Source: Stentor coeruleus (Eukaryota > Ciliophora > Heterotrichea > Heterotrichida > Stentoridae). Taken from it: a stretch of DNA of 64,000 nt. The notes under the pieces were generated by a model that saw only the letters and a list, made by a program, of their open reading frames with translations, did no database searches and was not told the DNA's origin. The position numbers were made by a program, and so were the translations under genes. Location: contig MPUH01000138.1 of NCBI GenBank assembly GCA_001970955.1, positions 32,932 to 96,931 of the forward strand, written 5' to 3'. Positions 39,511 through 48,434 of this stretch are shown one piece after another. The number at the start of each line of letters is the position of its first letter. The stretch's first letter is position 1.

Positions 39511-40073
39511 TTACTTAGATTTACTTGTTTAATTATTATATATTGAGGGTTTGGGTTATGTGGAAAATGTTGGATTGATTGATAGAGATTTTTTGTTTGG
39601 CATACAAATTTTTTTATATAAAAAATCTTAGGTGTTGTGAGTTTTGCATTTTTTATATATAATATCAAGGTTTAGATTAGGGAATTTTTATTAATGAGAG
39701 ATGAGAAAATCTATAAAAGTTGTAAAGATTTGAAAATATGGAATGGTGCAATTTTTTTTTAGGACTTTTAGGTATTGATGAAAGATTTTTATGATGGAGT
39801 TTATATGTAAAAAGGGTTAAAAATAACTAAAACTAAAAACTTAGATGTGATTGTGTTTTTACACAAAATGATTAAAATTAAAATTTTGTATATAAAGTTA
39901 AGAAATTGCAATTTTATTATTTTAAAAACCATAGCTTGATATATAATAAAAAAGTTATTTAACGCTATATACAATTAATCATAACAATTAGTACTTTTAT
40001 CATTTAAGCTATGCTTTATCATATAAACCTTCACCCGATATAACCTATGCTAATTAATATAAACCTATAAAAA
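39511..40073. other. Intergenic
   Basis: No gene seen. G-rich to about 39,800, AT-rich, then weakly C-rich to the bZIP start. Confidence 0.5.
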
Positions 40074-41297
40074 ATGGATTGCCTTAAGCATGAAGACTTT
40101 TGCGATATACTATCAGACACATCATCAACTGGTTATGAGGAAAAATATTCATTACCTTACATTCCATCAGGTGGCGATCTTTGTCTTTCAGACCCAGAGT
40201 TTTTCCATGAAGCCAAAGAGCCTCAACCATTAAATCATACAGATTCTTCAATTACTTACTTATGTGAGATTTGCCACAAAAATGTGATTAAACTTGAAGA
40301 TTCTTCAACAACAAGAAAAAAACGCAAAAGGTCAGAAAATCAATTGATAGTTGCCTCGATGAAAGTTTGTGAATCATGTCGGAACCTTGATATTGATGAT
40401 TTAAAAAATATATCCAGTTCAGCGCAGTGCAAAAGAGTGATTAAAAGAGAACATGCAAAAAGACGTGTTCAAGAAAGCGAGAATCTGAAGAGCAATAAAG
40501 ATGCTCAAGAGAAAATTATTGATGAAAATTCGGACCTTACAGAAGGGGAAAAGAAAAAAATTAAACAAATAATAAGAAACAGGATATCAGCTCAGCAGTC
40601 TCGTGACAAAAAAAAAGCTTACATTAAAGAAATCGAGGCTGAAAATCAAGAGCTCAAACAGCAGACCAGTAACTTGAAATACAAAATCCAGCAACTCCAC
40701 AGAGAAAACCAATACTTAAAAAACCAGTTAGCACAAATACATCTTGGTGGTTCAAATACGAACTCATTCCCAGGGTTCAAAGCAGCAACACTTGGATTAG
40801 CCACCCTATTATCTGTATTTGTCTTATTAAACAGTCTATCAGAAACCACAAATCCTCCTGTAGTTCGACAGCTCACAGCCCAATTAGACCTAAACGAGTT
40901 CAAAAATTCTGAAGGTACAAGTCTGCAAAAAATTACAGAAAATTTATATGAGGACCTGTATCAAAAAGTACTTATTGAGCCTGTAGATACACAAAATTCA
41001 ATTGTTGAATATCGACGCCAAAGAGTTGAATTGATGAATGAAAACCTTTTTTTGAAAAAAATCGACCCTTGTGAGAGTAAGTTTGAAAGCAAAGCATTGA
41101 CAACATTGTTTTGCCCAACTGTTCAAGCTTATTGGGATGCTGAGAATGAAAAAGTTGACTTAAAACATTTACAAGTTATTATCCCACTTGAAAGCCTACC
41201 TTATGTTGAAGATACAGTCAGTGATACTTCACGGAAATATGTTGCGGAAATTATGTGCACGGTTAATGATATTAAGGTTCTTCCTATATCAAATTAA
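40074..41297 (+). CDS. Membrane-tethered bZIP transcription factor, ATF6/CREB3-like
   Basis: A 407-residue protein. A Cys pair CEIC (64-67) and a second pair CESC (99-102) could form a zinc site. The basic region NRISAQQSRDKKKAY (169-183) fits N-x2-S-A-x2-S-R and is close to ATF6 (NRESACQSRKKKKEY). A leucine-zipper-like helix (about 185-222) follows, then a single membrane span (about 236-254, GLATLLSVFVLLNSL) and a 150-residue C-terminal part that would be lumenal. RQLT (265-268) fits a site-1 protease pattern. Inferred: an ER-held factor released by regulated cleavage. Confidence 0.82.
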   Translation: MDCLKHEDFCDILSDTSSTGYEEKYSLPYIPSGGDLCLSDPEFFHEAKEPQPLNHTDSSITYLCEICHKNVIKLEDSSTTRKKRKRSENQLIVASMKVCESCRNLDIDDLKNISSSAQCKRVIKREHAKRRVQESENLKSNKDAQEKIIDENSDLTEGEKKKIKQIIRNRISAQQSRDKKKAYIKEIEAENQELKQQTSNLKYKIQQLHRENQYLKNQLAQIHLGGSNTNSFPGFKAATLGLATLLSVFVLLNSLSETTNPPVVRQLTAQLDLNEFKNSEGTSLQKITENLYEDLYQKVLIEPVDTQNSIVEYRRQRVELMNENLFLKKIDPCESKFESKALTTLFCPTVQAYWDAENEKVDLKHLQVIIPLESLPYVEDTVSDTSRKYVAEIMCTVNDIKVLPISN

Positions 41298-41843
41298 ATT
41301 TAAAGAGTTTTATTTGGAGTTTTGAATTAGAAGTTTTATATAAATGTGTTGAATCAGTTAATAGGATTTCAGTAGATATGATTTTATGTGATTATACTTT
41401 ATTATAAGTATTTATAAATTATATGCATGATATATTAGAAATTATTATTTAAATCAATATAATATAATTGATAATCAGCATAGTCTATGATAATTGTTAT
41501 AATAATTATCAATACATAATGATCTACAGTTTCTTTCAAAATTATTTTAAAAAGAGTGTTTGAGATATATACTTTATAGTAAAAACTATATCAAAAACCT
41601 AATAACTAACTTTTTAATTACTATAAGCGAGAATCTAAATATAGTAAGTATATATAACATAAACAAAGCACTTATAACAGAGCAAGCAATAGAAAATACA
41701 TATCAGAAATAATCATATTCACAACAAAATCATTTAAATCATAAAGACCTGCGAGTTATTTACAATGTCCATTTGCTGATCAACAAATCTCATTCTTTTT
41801 TTACATAAATTTCAAAAGAAGATCTTATTGAGCTAACTAACCA
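41298..41843. other. Intergenic
   Basis: No gene seen. AT-rich, without the clean skew seen elsewhere. Confidence 0.45.
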
Positions 41844-42215
41844 TTAAGCCTCTTTCTTTAAGGTCTCAATTTCTTTCTTCAAAGAATCTATGACTGAGCT
41901 CAGCCCCGCTGACACTTGTGGATAAGAATCGCTTACAACTACTTTTGGAAGGACTTTAGACCTAAATAAAACCTACTCAAAAAGTTCATTAAGTCTATAG
42001 AAATAACTTGATCTCACATTACCAGCTTTCACTAAATTTCCTGATTCATCAAATGCAAACTGCTTACTATTGACAGCTCCATTGACTTTATCATAGAAAG
42101 TTGCTGTTGAACTTTCAAATGACTTTTTAGCTGAGATTTCTCTTAAGCAATCAAGACTGTCTTTGTATACTTTCAAAAAGCTTTTGGCTTTGAAATATTG
42201 GTTCTCAGAAAGCAT
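41844..42215 (-). CDS. Small hypothetical protein with a 15-nt intron
   Basis: Unspliced, the frame stops at 41,973 after 80 codons (ending YRLNELFE), but the TAG lies inside GTAGGTTTTATTTAG (41,962-41,976). Removing these 15 bases keeps the frame and gives a product of about 118 residues whose tail, SKVLPKVVVSDSYPQVSAGL and then SVIDSLKKEIETLKKEA, is clearly protein-like and ends at TAA (41,844-41,846). The protein is charged with a helical C-terminus; the family is not recognised. The intron has GT-AG ends and A at position 10, as described for Stentor. Confidence 0.85.
41962..41976 (-). other. 15-nt spliceosomal intron
   Basis: Coding-strand sequence GTAGGTTTTATTTAG, splitting a Glu/Gly codon so that exon 1 ends GA and exon 2 begins GTC (read as GAG TCT after joining). 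It contains the in-frame stop of the unspliced frame. Confidence 0.85.
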
Positions 42216-43002
42216 TTTTATTTTGTCATGGAAAATATGTATGAAGATTTTGGCTTTGAGAGAAAAAATTGTTTAAGATAAGTGAATAATTTAGGTAGAT
42301 TTTGCGTGCAAGTTTTTGATAGAATTTTTGATGTGATAATTTGAATTGTGGTAACTTTGGTGGGATTTGCTTGTTGAAAATATGTTGAGTTTGGTATTAG
42401 GTTTTATAGTATTGTGAGGATTTTGTCTTTGTTATACTATTAGGTTTTATAGTATTGTGAGGAGTTTGTCTTTGTTATACTATTTTATAATAATGATTTA
42501 TTGTCTAGTTAGTCATGACCTGTTAAGTTGCAATTGTAATACTTTTTAATAACCAGAAATTATCATATACAATTCGATAATCAAATCCAGACTTTTTATT
42601 ATAGGTGTTCTAATCCTAACAATAATAAAATAATCTTATTATCCCGAAGTAATATTTTAATTTTTAAAAAAATATAATTTTCTACGCTTTATTACAAAAC
42701 TTCAAATCTACTGCCTTTAAAAAACATTTAAAAAGTATGTCTTTGCCATATCAGAAACTTAAAAAACATATACTTAAATTATCAAAAAAAAACACACAAA
42801 GTATTAAAAAAAAAATCTCATCATTCTTTAATCACTTAATCATAACTAAAATACCTTATATTTCTACAAAAATCCCCACAATATTATTTTCTCCACATTA
42901 AACTTCCATTCAAAAATATAATATTTTCCTATTAGAAAAATCTATTATTATTATTTTATAAGGTTCCACACAGATGGATTACATTCTAGAAACTATAATA
43001 AA
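42216..43002. other. Divergent 5' region with a tandem repeat
   Basis: No gene seen. G-rich to about 42,480, containing a 43-bp tandem duplication; C-rich and A-rich from 42,580 to the hydrolase start. Confidence 0.5.
42395..42480. repeat. 43-bp tandem duplication, two units
   Basis: 42,395-42,437 and 42,438-42,480 differ at one base. Each unit includes GTTTTATAGTATTGTGAGGA. Confidence 0.9.
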
Positions 43003-43989
43003 ATGCCTAAATGGACTAGATATGATCCACAAATCCTAGAAGACGCAGAAAAAAAGCTTATCGAATTCACTGGTATCCCAATCGAAAAACTCAAGGTCCC
43101 AGTTGACCCTTACAACTTTTTATATTGTCTTATATGTGGAGATCCAACAAACCCACCTTTAGTTTTATTACATGGATACGGAGGATCAGGTTTAATTTTC
43201 TACAAGATTATCAAAGACTTAGCTTCTAAGCATTATTTATATATAGTAGACCATCTAGGAATGGGTAGATCTAGTAGACCAAATTTTAAAGCATTTGACT
43301 CTAGTTCAGCTGAATCATTTTTTGTAGAACCTATAGAGCAACTACGTAAAGCTATGGGGCTTAATCGTTTTATACTTGCTGGGCATTCTTTTGGTGGGTA
43401 TATTGCTGGATGTTATACTCTAAAATATTCTGAGCATGTTGAAAAAATTCTTTTCATATCAGCAGTGGGAATACCAACAAAACCTAAAGATTATGATTTT
43501 ATGAGTGAATTAAAAGGTGACTGGAAGCTTAGATGGATTCAAAAACTTGTTATGTTTTTATGGGTTAGGAATATAACCCCAGCTTTTATTATGAGGATTA
43601 TGGGACCGTTTGGAAAATTGTTTTTAGACCATATGGTTCATGATAGAGCTACAAGTATAGGGAAAGAGGAAGAAAATGTTATGATTAATTATCTTGAACA
43701 GATAAACCTCTTACCTGGAAGTGGGGAATATGGTTTAGCTTATGTTTTATGTCCTGGAGCCTGGGCTAAAAATCCATTATGTCAGAGAATCCATTCATTG
43801 AAAATCCCTATGGCTTTTTTTTATGGAGATAGAGACTGGGTTAAACCTGATGGGGCTGAAGAAGTGCTAGAAAAATCTAATGGTATGGTACTTATTTATA
43901 CCATAACTGGATCTGATCATCATTTATATTGGGATAACCCGAAGGAATTGACTGAAAAAATTTATCATGCTTTAGAAACTTTAGAGTAA
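43003..43989 (+). CDS. Alpha/beta hydrolase, ABHD4/5-like
   Basis: A 328-residue hydrolase. Oxyanion HGYGGSG (57-63), nucleophile elbow GHSFGG with Ser129, YGDRDW for the acid, and a final HHLYWD (306-311) that serves as catalytic His and also fits the H-x4-D motif of the ABHD4/ABHD5 group. Having Ser at the elbow, it should be an active lipase or lysophospholipase, closer to ABHD4 than to ABHD5, which lacks the Ser in animals. No signal peptide. Substrate is an inference from family: acyl glycerophospholipids. The last bases overlap the duplicated assembly gap. Confidence 0.87.
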   Translation: MPKWTRYDPQILEDAEKKLIEFTGIPIEKLKVPVDPYNFLYCLICGDPTNPPLVLLHGYGGSGLIFYKIIKDLASKHYLYIVDHLGMGRSSRPNFKAFDSSSAESFFVEPIEQLRKAMGLNRFILAGHSFGGYIAGCYTLKYSEHVEKILFISAVGIPTKPKDYDFMSELKGDWKLRWIQKLVMFLWVRNITPAFIMRIMGPFGKLFLDHMVHDRATSIGKEEENVMINYLEQINLLPGSGEYGLAYVLCPGAWAKNPLCQRIHSLKIPMAFFYGDRDWVKPDGAEEVLEKSNGMVLIYTITGSDHHLYWDNPKELTEKIYHALETLE

Positions 43990-44165
43990 TATTAATAATG
44001 ATTTTATTATGGAAAGGTGAGGATGAGGATGAGGATTTATTGAATATTATTATTGTAGATCATAGTGTNATGCTTTAGAAACTTTAGAGTAATATTAATA
44101 ATGATTTTATTATGGAAAGGTGAGGATGAGGATTTATTGAATATTATTATTGTAGATCATAGTGT
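43967..44165. repeat. Assembly gap with near-duplicated flanks
   Basis: N at 44,069. The 102 bases before it (43,967-44,068) recur as 96 bases after it (44,070-44,165); the only difference is one 6-bp GATGAG unit. A length-variant microsatellite probably stopped the assembler from merging the ends. The hydrolase stop at 43,987-43,989 is in the first copy. Confidence 0.9.
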
Positions 44166-44409
44166 TAAGATAGGTATTATAATAAAAGGTAGGAGAGTTA
44201 TTTGTTATATAAATCAAAGAGCATATTTTGGTGTATAACATTAAAATAAGTCATGCTTTCAAATTTCCTTGAGATTCAAAAAATAACGAATATAAATAAG
44301 CATTTTCTTATATCTTCATAAACCATACCCTAAGATTTTATTATACACTTATAATCAATCATATACCATTACCCTAAAGCTTATTCATTTTTTTTTAGTT
44401 TAATAGTAA
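44166..44409. other. Intergenic
   Basis: No gene seen. G-bearing, then C-rich from about 44,270. Confidence 0.45.
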
Positions 44410-45201
44410 ATGGAGAAATCTCATAGCTTTTACCCATCTTTCCTTTCTGGAGGACTTGCTGGAGCAGCAATTGATTTAACTCTACATCCTCTTGACTATA
44501 TAAAAACCCGTCAACACAGAGATCAAAAACTAGATATCAAAGCTCGTGCATTTTATAAAGGTTTATCAGCTGCACTTCTATCTTCTTTCCCTTGTGCCGC
44601 AACTTTTTGGGGATGTTATATGGGAAGCAAACAATATATGCTAAGCAAAGATTACTCATTAGCTAAAGTTGAAACATTTTCTTCGGTTAATGCAAGTTTT
44701 GCATGCTGTATTGTGAGAAATCCATTTGAAAGAGTTAAGCAGTTGGCTCAAATAGGAGATAATATCAAAATAAGAAAAACTATCAATTTGATATTAAAAG
44801 AAGAAGGAGCGAAAGGGTTTTATAAAGGTTTTTCAGCTTTATGTGCTAGGGAAATTCCTTTTGATACCATTCAAATGCTTATCTTCCAAACGTTGAATTA
44901 TACTGATTTGATGGATTTTGGGAATATGAATTATTTTTTATATGGGGGAATTGCTGGAGGGATAACTGCGTATGTTACTTCACCAATAGATGTTGTCAAA
45001 ACTAGAATGATGACTAATGCCTCTCAATACCAAAGCTTTCTCCAAACCTTTGTGATAATATATAAAAACGAAGGAATCAAAGCATTTTGGAAAGGTTGGA
45101 TTGCGAGGGTTGTCTACATCTCATTAGGTGGAATGCTTTACTTTGGTGTATTCAACACTGCTTTTAAGAGTTTTTCACACAAAACTACTATAAAACTTTA
45201 A
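44410..45201 (+). CDS. Mitochondrial carrier, SAM-carrier-like
   Basis: A 263-residue six-span carrier with three repeats marked HPLDYIKTRQH, NPFERVKQLAQ and SPIDVVKTRMM. The start SFLSGGLAGAAIDLTLHPLD, the RNPFERVKQ variant in repeat 2 and GGIAGGITAYVTSPIDVVKT are close to the S-adenosylmethionine carrier (SLC25A26) pattern, which imports SAM into mitochondria. The product is a little short but has all three motifs. Family sure, substrate inferred. Confidence 0.85.
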   Translation: MEKSHSFYPSFLSGGLAGAAIDLTLHPLDYIKTRQHRDQKLDIKARAFYKGLSAALLSSFPCAATFWGCYMGSKQYMLSKDYSLAKVETFSSVNASFACCIVRNPFERVKQLAQIGDNIKIRKTINLILKEEGAKGFYKGFSALCAREIPFDTIQMLIFQTLNYTDLMDFGNMNYFLYGGIAGGITAYVTSPIDVVKTRMMTNASQYQSFLQTFVIIYKNEGIKAFWKGWIARVVYISLGGMLYFGVFNTAFKSFSHKTTIKL

Positions 45202-45257
45202 TCAAAAGACCTTATTCACAATTAAAATTATATAATAAATGTGGATATTTATCATGT

Positions 45258-46466
45258 CTAAGTATAAGGTAAAGATGAAGTATTCGAACTATCATAAGCT
45301 GTAATAGGTGCAGGAGGTAAAATTTCTAGGTTTAGCATTGGGACAATATTAGGTCTATCATGCTTTCTAGCTGGTGCTGTATTAATATACTCCTCATCTT
45401 CACTTTGAACAGGTCTAGATTCTACTTCTTTAGGAGATTTAGGACGTTTAATTTTATTCTGATATAACTCATCTACAGGAAAACCTTCATCTCTTACTAA
45501 ATCAATAAGCTTAAGTAAACGTCTTTCATTTTTCTTTAGGTTGTGTATATCCTTTTTCATACACTCACAAACCTCAGAATATGTTTTATTTTCTGCTATT
45601 ATCAATTTCCATGCTTCTTCTGTTTGTGGATACTCATCTCTTTTTATATTAGAGATTTTTATCAAATGCTCTTGAAGACTTCGATATTGCTGATCTTTAA
45701 GATCATTTTCCCTTCCAAGTTTTACATTTTCTTCGGATATTTTTTTAACACTTATCGCAAGTGCATCATTTTGGTCTTTTAATTCTTTTACTGTTTTGCT
45801 TATATTTATCAGCTCATACTTCAACTGAGTATTTTCGGCAACATATCCGACTTTAATTTTAATCCACTCCTCATAAACGCTTTTGATTTTCCCTAAAACA
45901 ACAGAAAAAGCCCTATCTTTGCCTATAATTTCAGCGAAAACCTCTTTGTATAGCTCAAAGATCTCAAAATTCACCCCTGAACTTTTACGTAGTTTCTCTA
46001 TATCTGCGAGTTTTTTCTCAAGCTTTACTGCATCTAATTGGCAATAACAATAGCTCGAAGGTTCTTGTTCATAATTTATTATCATATCACCAATATTTGG
46101 GTGTTTTATCTTATGCTTTGTTTGGATTTTTTTTAAATCAGAGATTGAGGCTGTTTTGTTGTTTAAAACATTTTTAAGGGAGAGTTTTTTTGAAGATATC
46201 GTAACATTTGGAGAAGCGCTGAATATTGGAGAGCCAACATAGCTATTAAAACATGAAGAGATAGATTTATTTTTGAATTGAGACTGGGAACGAATTTTCG
46301 ACACAACTTTAGCATATGGTGAATCAGTGTATTGTATATTTGGTTTTTCTTGTATTTCTTTTAAATGGCCGTTTATAATACTCGTGTTTTGTGAAGTTGT
46401 GCTTAGGATTATCCGTGAGTGAGCTTTTTGCGATTGCTTTTTGATTGTAAGTTTGGAATTCAACAT
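45258..46466 (-). CDS. Coiled-coil protein, TSNAXIP1-like
   Basis: A 402-residue protein. After a basic, Ser-rich N-terminus (about 150 residues), NFEIFELYKEVFAEIIGKDR and AFSVVLGKIKSVYEEWI resemble the N-terminal helical domain of translin-associated factor X-interacting protein 1, found in sperm and cilium proteins. Coiled coil continues to about 330. The C-terminus is charged and Pro-rich. The TSNAXIP1 match rests on spacing of the FxEVFxEII and LxxIKxxYE patterns. It is convergent with the carrier gene, with 56 bp between the stops. Confidence 0.6.
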   Translation of the reverse strand: MLNSKLTIKKQSQKAHSRIILSTTSQNTSIINGHLKEIQEKPNIQYTDSPYAKVVSKIRSQSQFKNKSISSCFNSYVGSPIFSASPNVTISSKKLSLKNVLNNKTASISDLKKIQTKHKIKHPNIGDMIINYEQEPSSYCYCQLDAVKLEKKLADIEKLRKSSGVNFEIFELYKEVFAEIIGKDRAFSVVLGKIKSVYEEWIKIKVGYVAENTQLKYELINISKTVKELKDQNDALAISVKKISEENVKLGRENDLKDQQYRSLQEHLIKISNIKRDEYPQTEEAWKLIIAENKTYSEVCECMKKDIHNLKKNERRLLKLIDLVRDEGFPVDELYQNKIKRPKSPKEVESRPVQSEDEEYINTAPARKHDRPNIVPMLNLEILPPAPITAYDSSNTSSLPYT

Positions 46467-47016
46467 TTTTATAGTTTATTTTATTTATTATAGTCTTTTT
46501 GTGGAATTTTGCTTAGCTTTTTAGGGAATATTTTGTTATGTTTTTTGTAATGAAAAATATTTAATTTATTAATATATAATGCTATAGGATTTGTAATTAT
46601 GTTGAAACTGGAGTAATTGCAAAGCCAGTTTTAAATTAAATTAGGTATTTTTAATAATTTTTATGTATCTTTTAAGCTAAAAGGATTGTTTTGGTTTTAA
46701 TATAAATGATAATATATTATGATTATAAAGTTATTAAAACAGTTTAATTATTAGATAATTACAGGTAAAAAATATGAATTAATGATTATAAGTACTTTTA
46801 ATTAAGATAATCTAGCATTTTATGTTGATTATTATTTCTTTTTTTTTATTATAAAGAGTTCTTTTATAAATGATATACTTTTTATTGCTGAATCTTAGAA
46901 GATAAAATATTTATTTAGTTTCTGTATTTTATAAAATAATGCAAAAATAGTATTTAAACTAGTTTTCTCGTATTTCAAAACTTTAATATTAGTTTAAAGG
47001 TTTGTATATTACTATA
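46467..47016. other. Intergenic
   Basis: No gene seen. AT-rich; G-bearing in the first 230 bases. Confidence 0.45.
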
Positions 47017-47781
47017 TTATTTTATTTTTCCTTGATGTATTTCAAAGTTTTTATGCACAGAATTTGCTAGAGACTCAAGCTTTGGTTTTTGGGTCTTGGA
47101 AAAAAACTTTTGATTGTTTGGCAATTGAACTGCTTCACTATAACTTATAAATTTTGTATTATTTGAGTTTATACGCTGGATTCCTAAAGCTTCTTCAGTT
47201 GCTGCTACATCTTGAAGTTTGATTTGATCTCTGCTTGTAGACTCGAGGAATTTTCGAGCGGACATGATTATTTTTTCTTCTTCTTCTTGTTCTTTTTCTA
47301 GCGTTGCTTTGTTTTTAAGCATATTTTCATACTCTGTGCTTTCTTTTATGTCATCATCTACTGGTTCTGGAAATCCTCTACCCGTATCAGTGATTCTATC
47401 TATTTGTGGGGTAACAGCTCTTAAAGGCATTTTAAGAGACTTTGAAATAGATTTCAAGAACTCTGCACTTTTGTTGCCACGTAGGCCCATAAATCTTTTA
47501 CTTATTCCACTCGGAGAGGGGATATCAAGAAGATTACCATATATTGAACCTTGAGGAGCTGACTCACTAGAGCTACTTGATGATTTGTCATTATCTTCAA
47601 TTTTTGAGTTTTTCGGTGACATACAACGACGCGGACTTCTAGATTTAACAGGGTTGTTAATGCATTGTAGAACTGTTCCGAAACCTTCAAGCACTGAAGG
47701 GGGAAGCTTTGTCGAATTTGTTGTAAATTCAATATACGGGTTTTCGTAACTTGGATTCATCCTTGCAGGACTGCATCCCAT
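47017..47781 (-). CDS. Hypothetical lipid-anchored protein
   Basis: A 254-residue protein, family not recognised. MGCSPARM fits N-myristoylation at Gly2 with palmitoylation at Cys3. The middle has SRSPRR and a Ser run (about 68-75), then SAEFLKSISKSLKMPLRAVT, then a charged helix with EKEQEEEEK. Probably peripheral on the inner face of a membrane. Its 5' flank is not C-rich on the coding strand, an exception to the skew seen at other genes. Confidence 0.6.
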   Translation of the reverse strand: MGCSPARMNPSYENPYIEFTTNSTKLPPSVLEGFGTVLQCINNPVKSRSPRRCMSPKNSKIEDNDKSSSSSSESAPQGSIYGNLLDIPSPSGISKRFMGLRGNKSAEFLKSISKSLKMPLRAVTPQIDRITDTGRGFPEPVDDDIKESTEYENMLKNKATLEKEQEEEEKIIMSARKFLESTSRDQIKLQDVAATEEALGIQRINSNNTKFISYSEAVQLPNNQKFFSKTQKPKLESLANSVHKNFEIHQGKIK

Positions 47782-48434
47782 GAAATTTATTTATTCCAAT
47801 AAAATACTTAAAACTAAAATTTAACAGTTTTCAAATTATTCTCAGCATATAACCTCAAAATCCTACTATTAAATAAACTAAAATTTCTTAATTTTCATAT
47901 AGCAATTCTAGTAATTATATTTACCTTTCTAATTAAAATCTACAAAAAATATCTTCAACAAAGTATCTCGTAAATGGGTAAACTTCAATACTTAGAATTT
48001 TTTCTCATAACCTAAAAAGGAATAAGATTCTGTGGCCTTAAGTGAGATTAGGAATTCAACCATTATTATGGACAATTCAACATAAACTTAGAATAGAGAA
48101 TATTAAATTTTATGTTTTCCTATAGGAAATTTAAGACTCGTGATTTATATTTCGGGTTTTAAGAGTATTAACTTTAAACTTTAGGTTTAAATGATAAATT
48201 TTATCATAGCCTGAAAAACATAAAAATTTAACACCCACATCTTCATCAACTATCACCAATTACCCTTATTTTATAAACTCAAAAATATATTTTAAAAATA
48301 ATCAGCCTAACAAAAAAATTTACCCTTCTTATTCCCAATATCTAAATCATTATCATTTATCCAAAAGTTAAAACATCTTAAACCTATCCTCCTTTAAATC
48401 TAAAATCTTATCAAAAAAAAAATATAAAATAAAA
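47782..48434. other. Divergent 5' region, no gene
   Basis: AT-rich. The segment from 48,220 to the epsin start is C-rich and G-poor; 48,020-48,200 has mixed composition. Confidence 0.5.
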
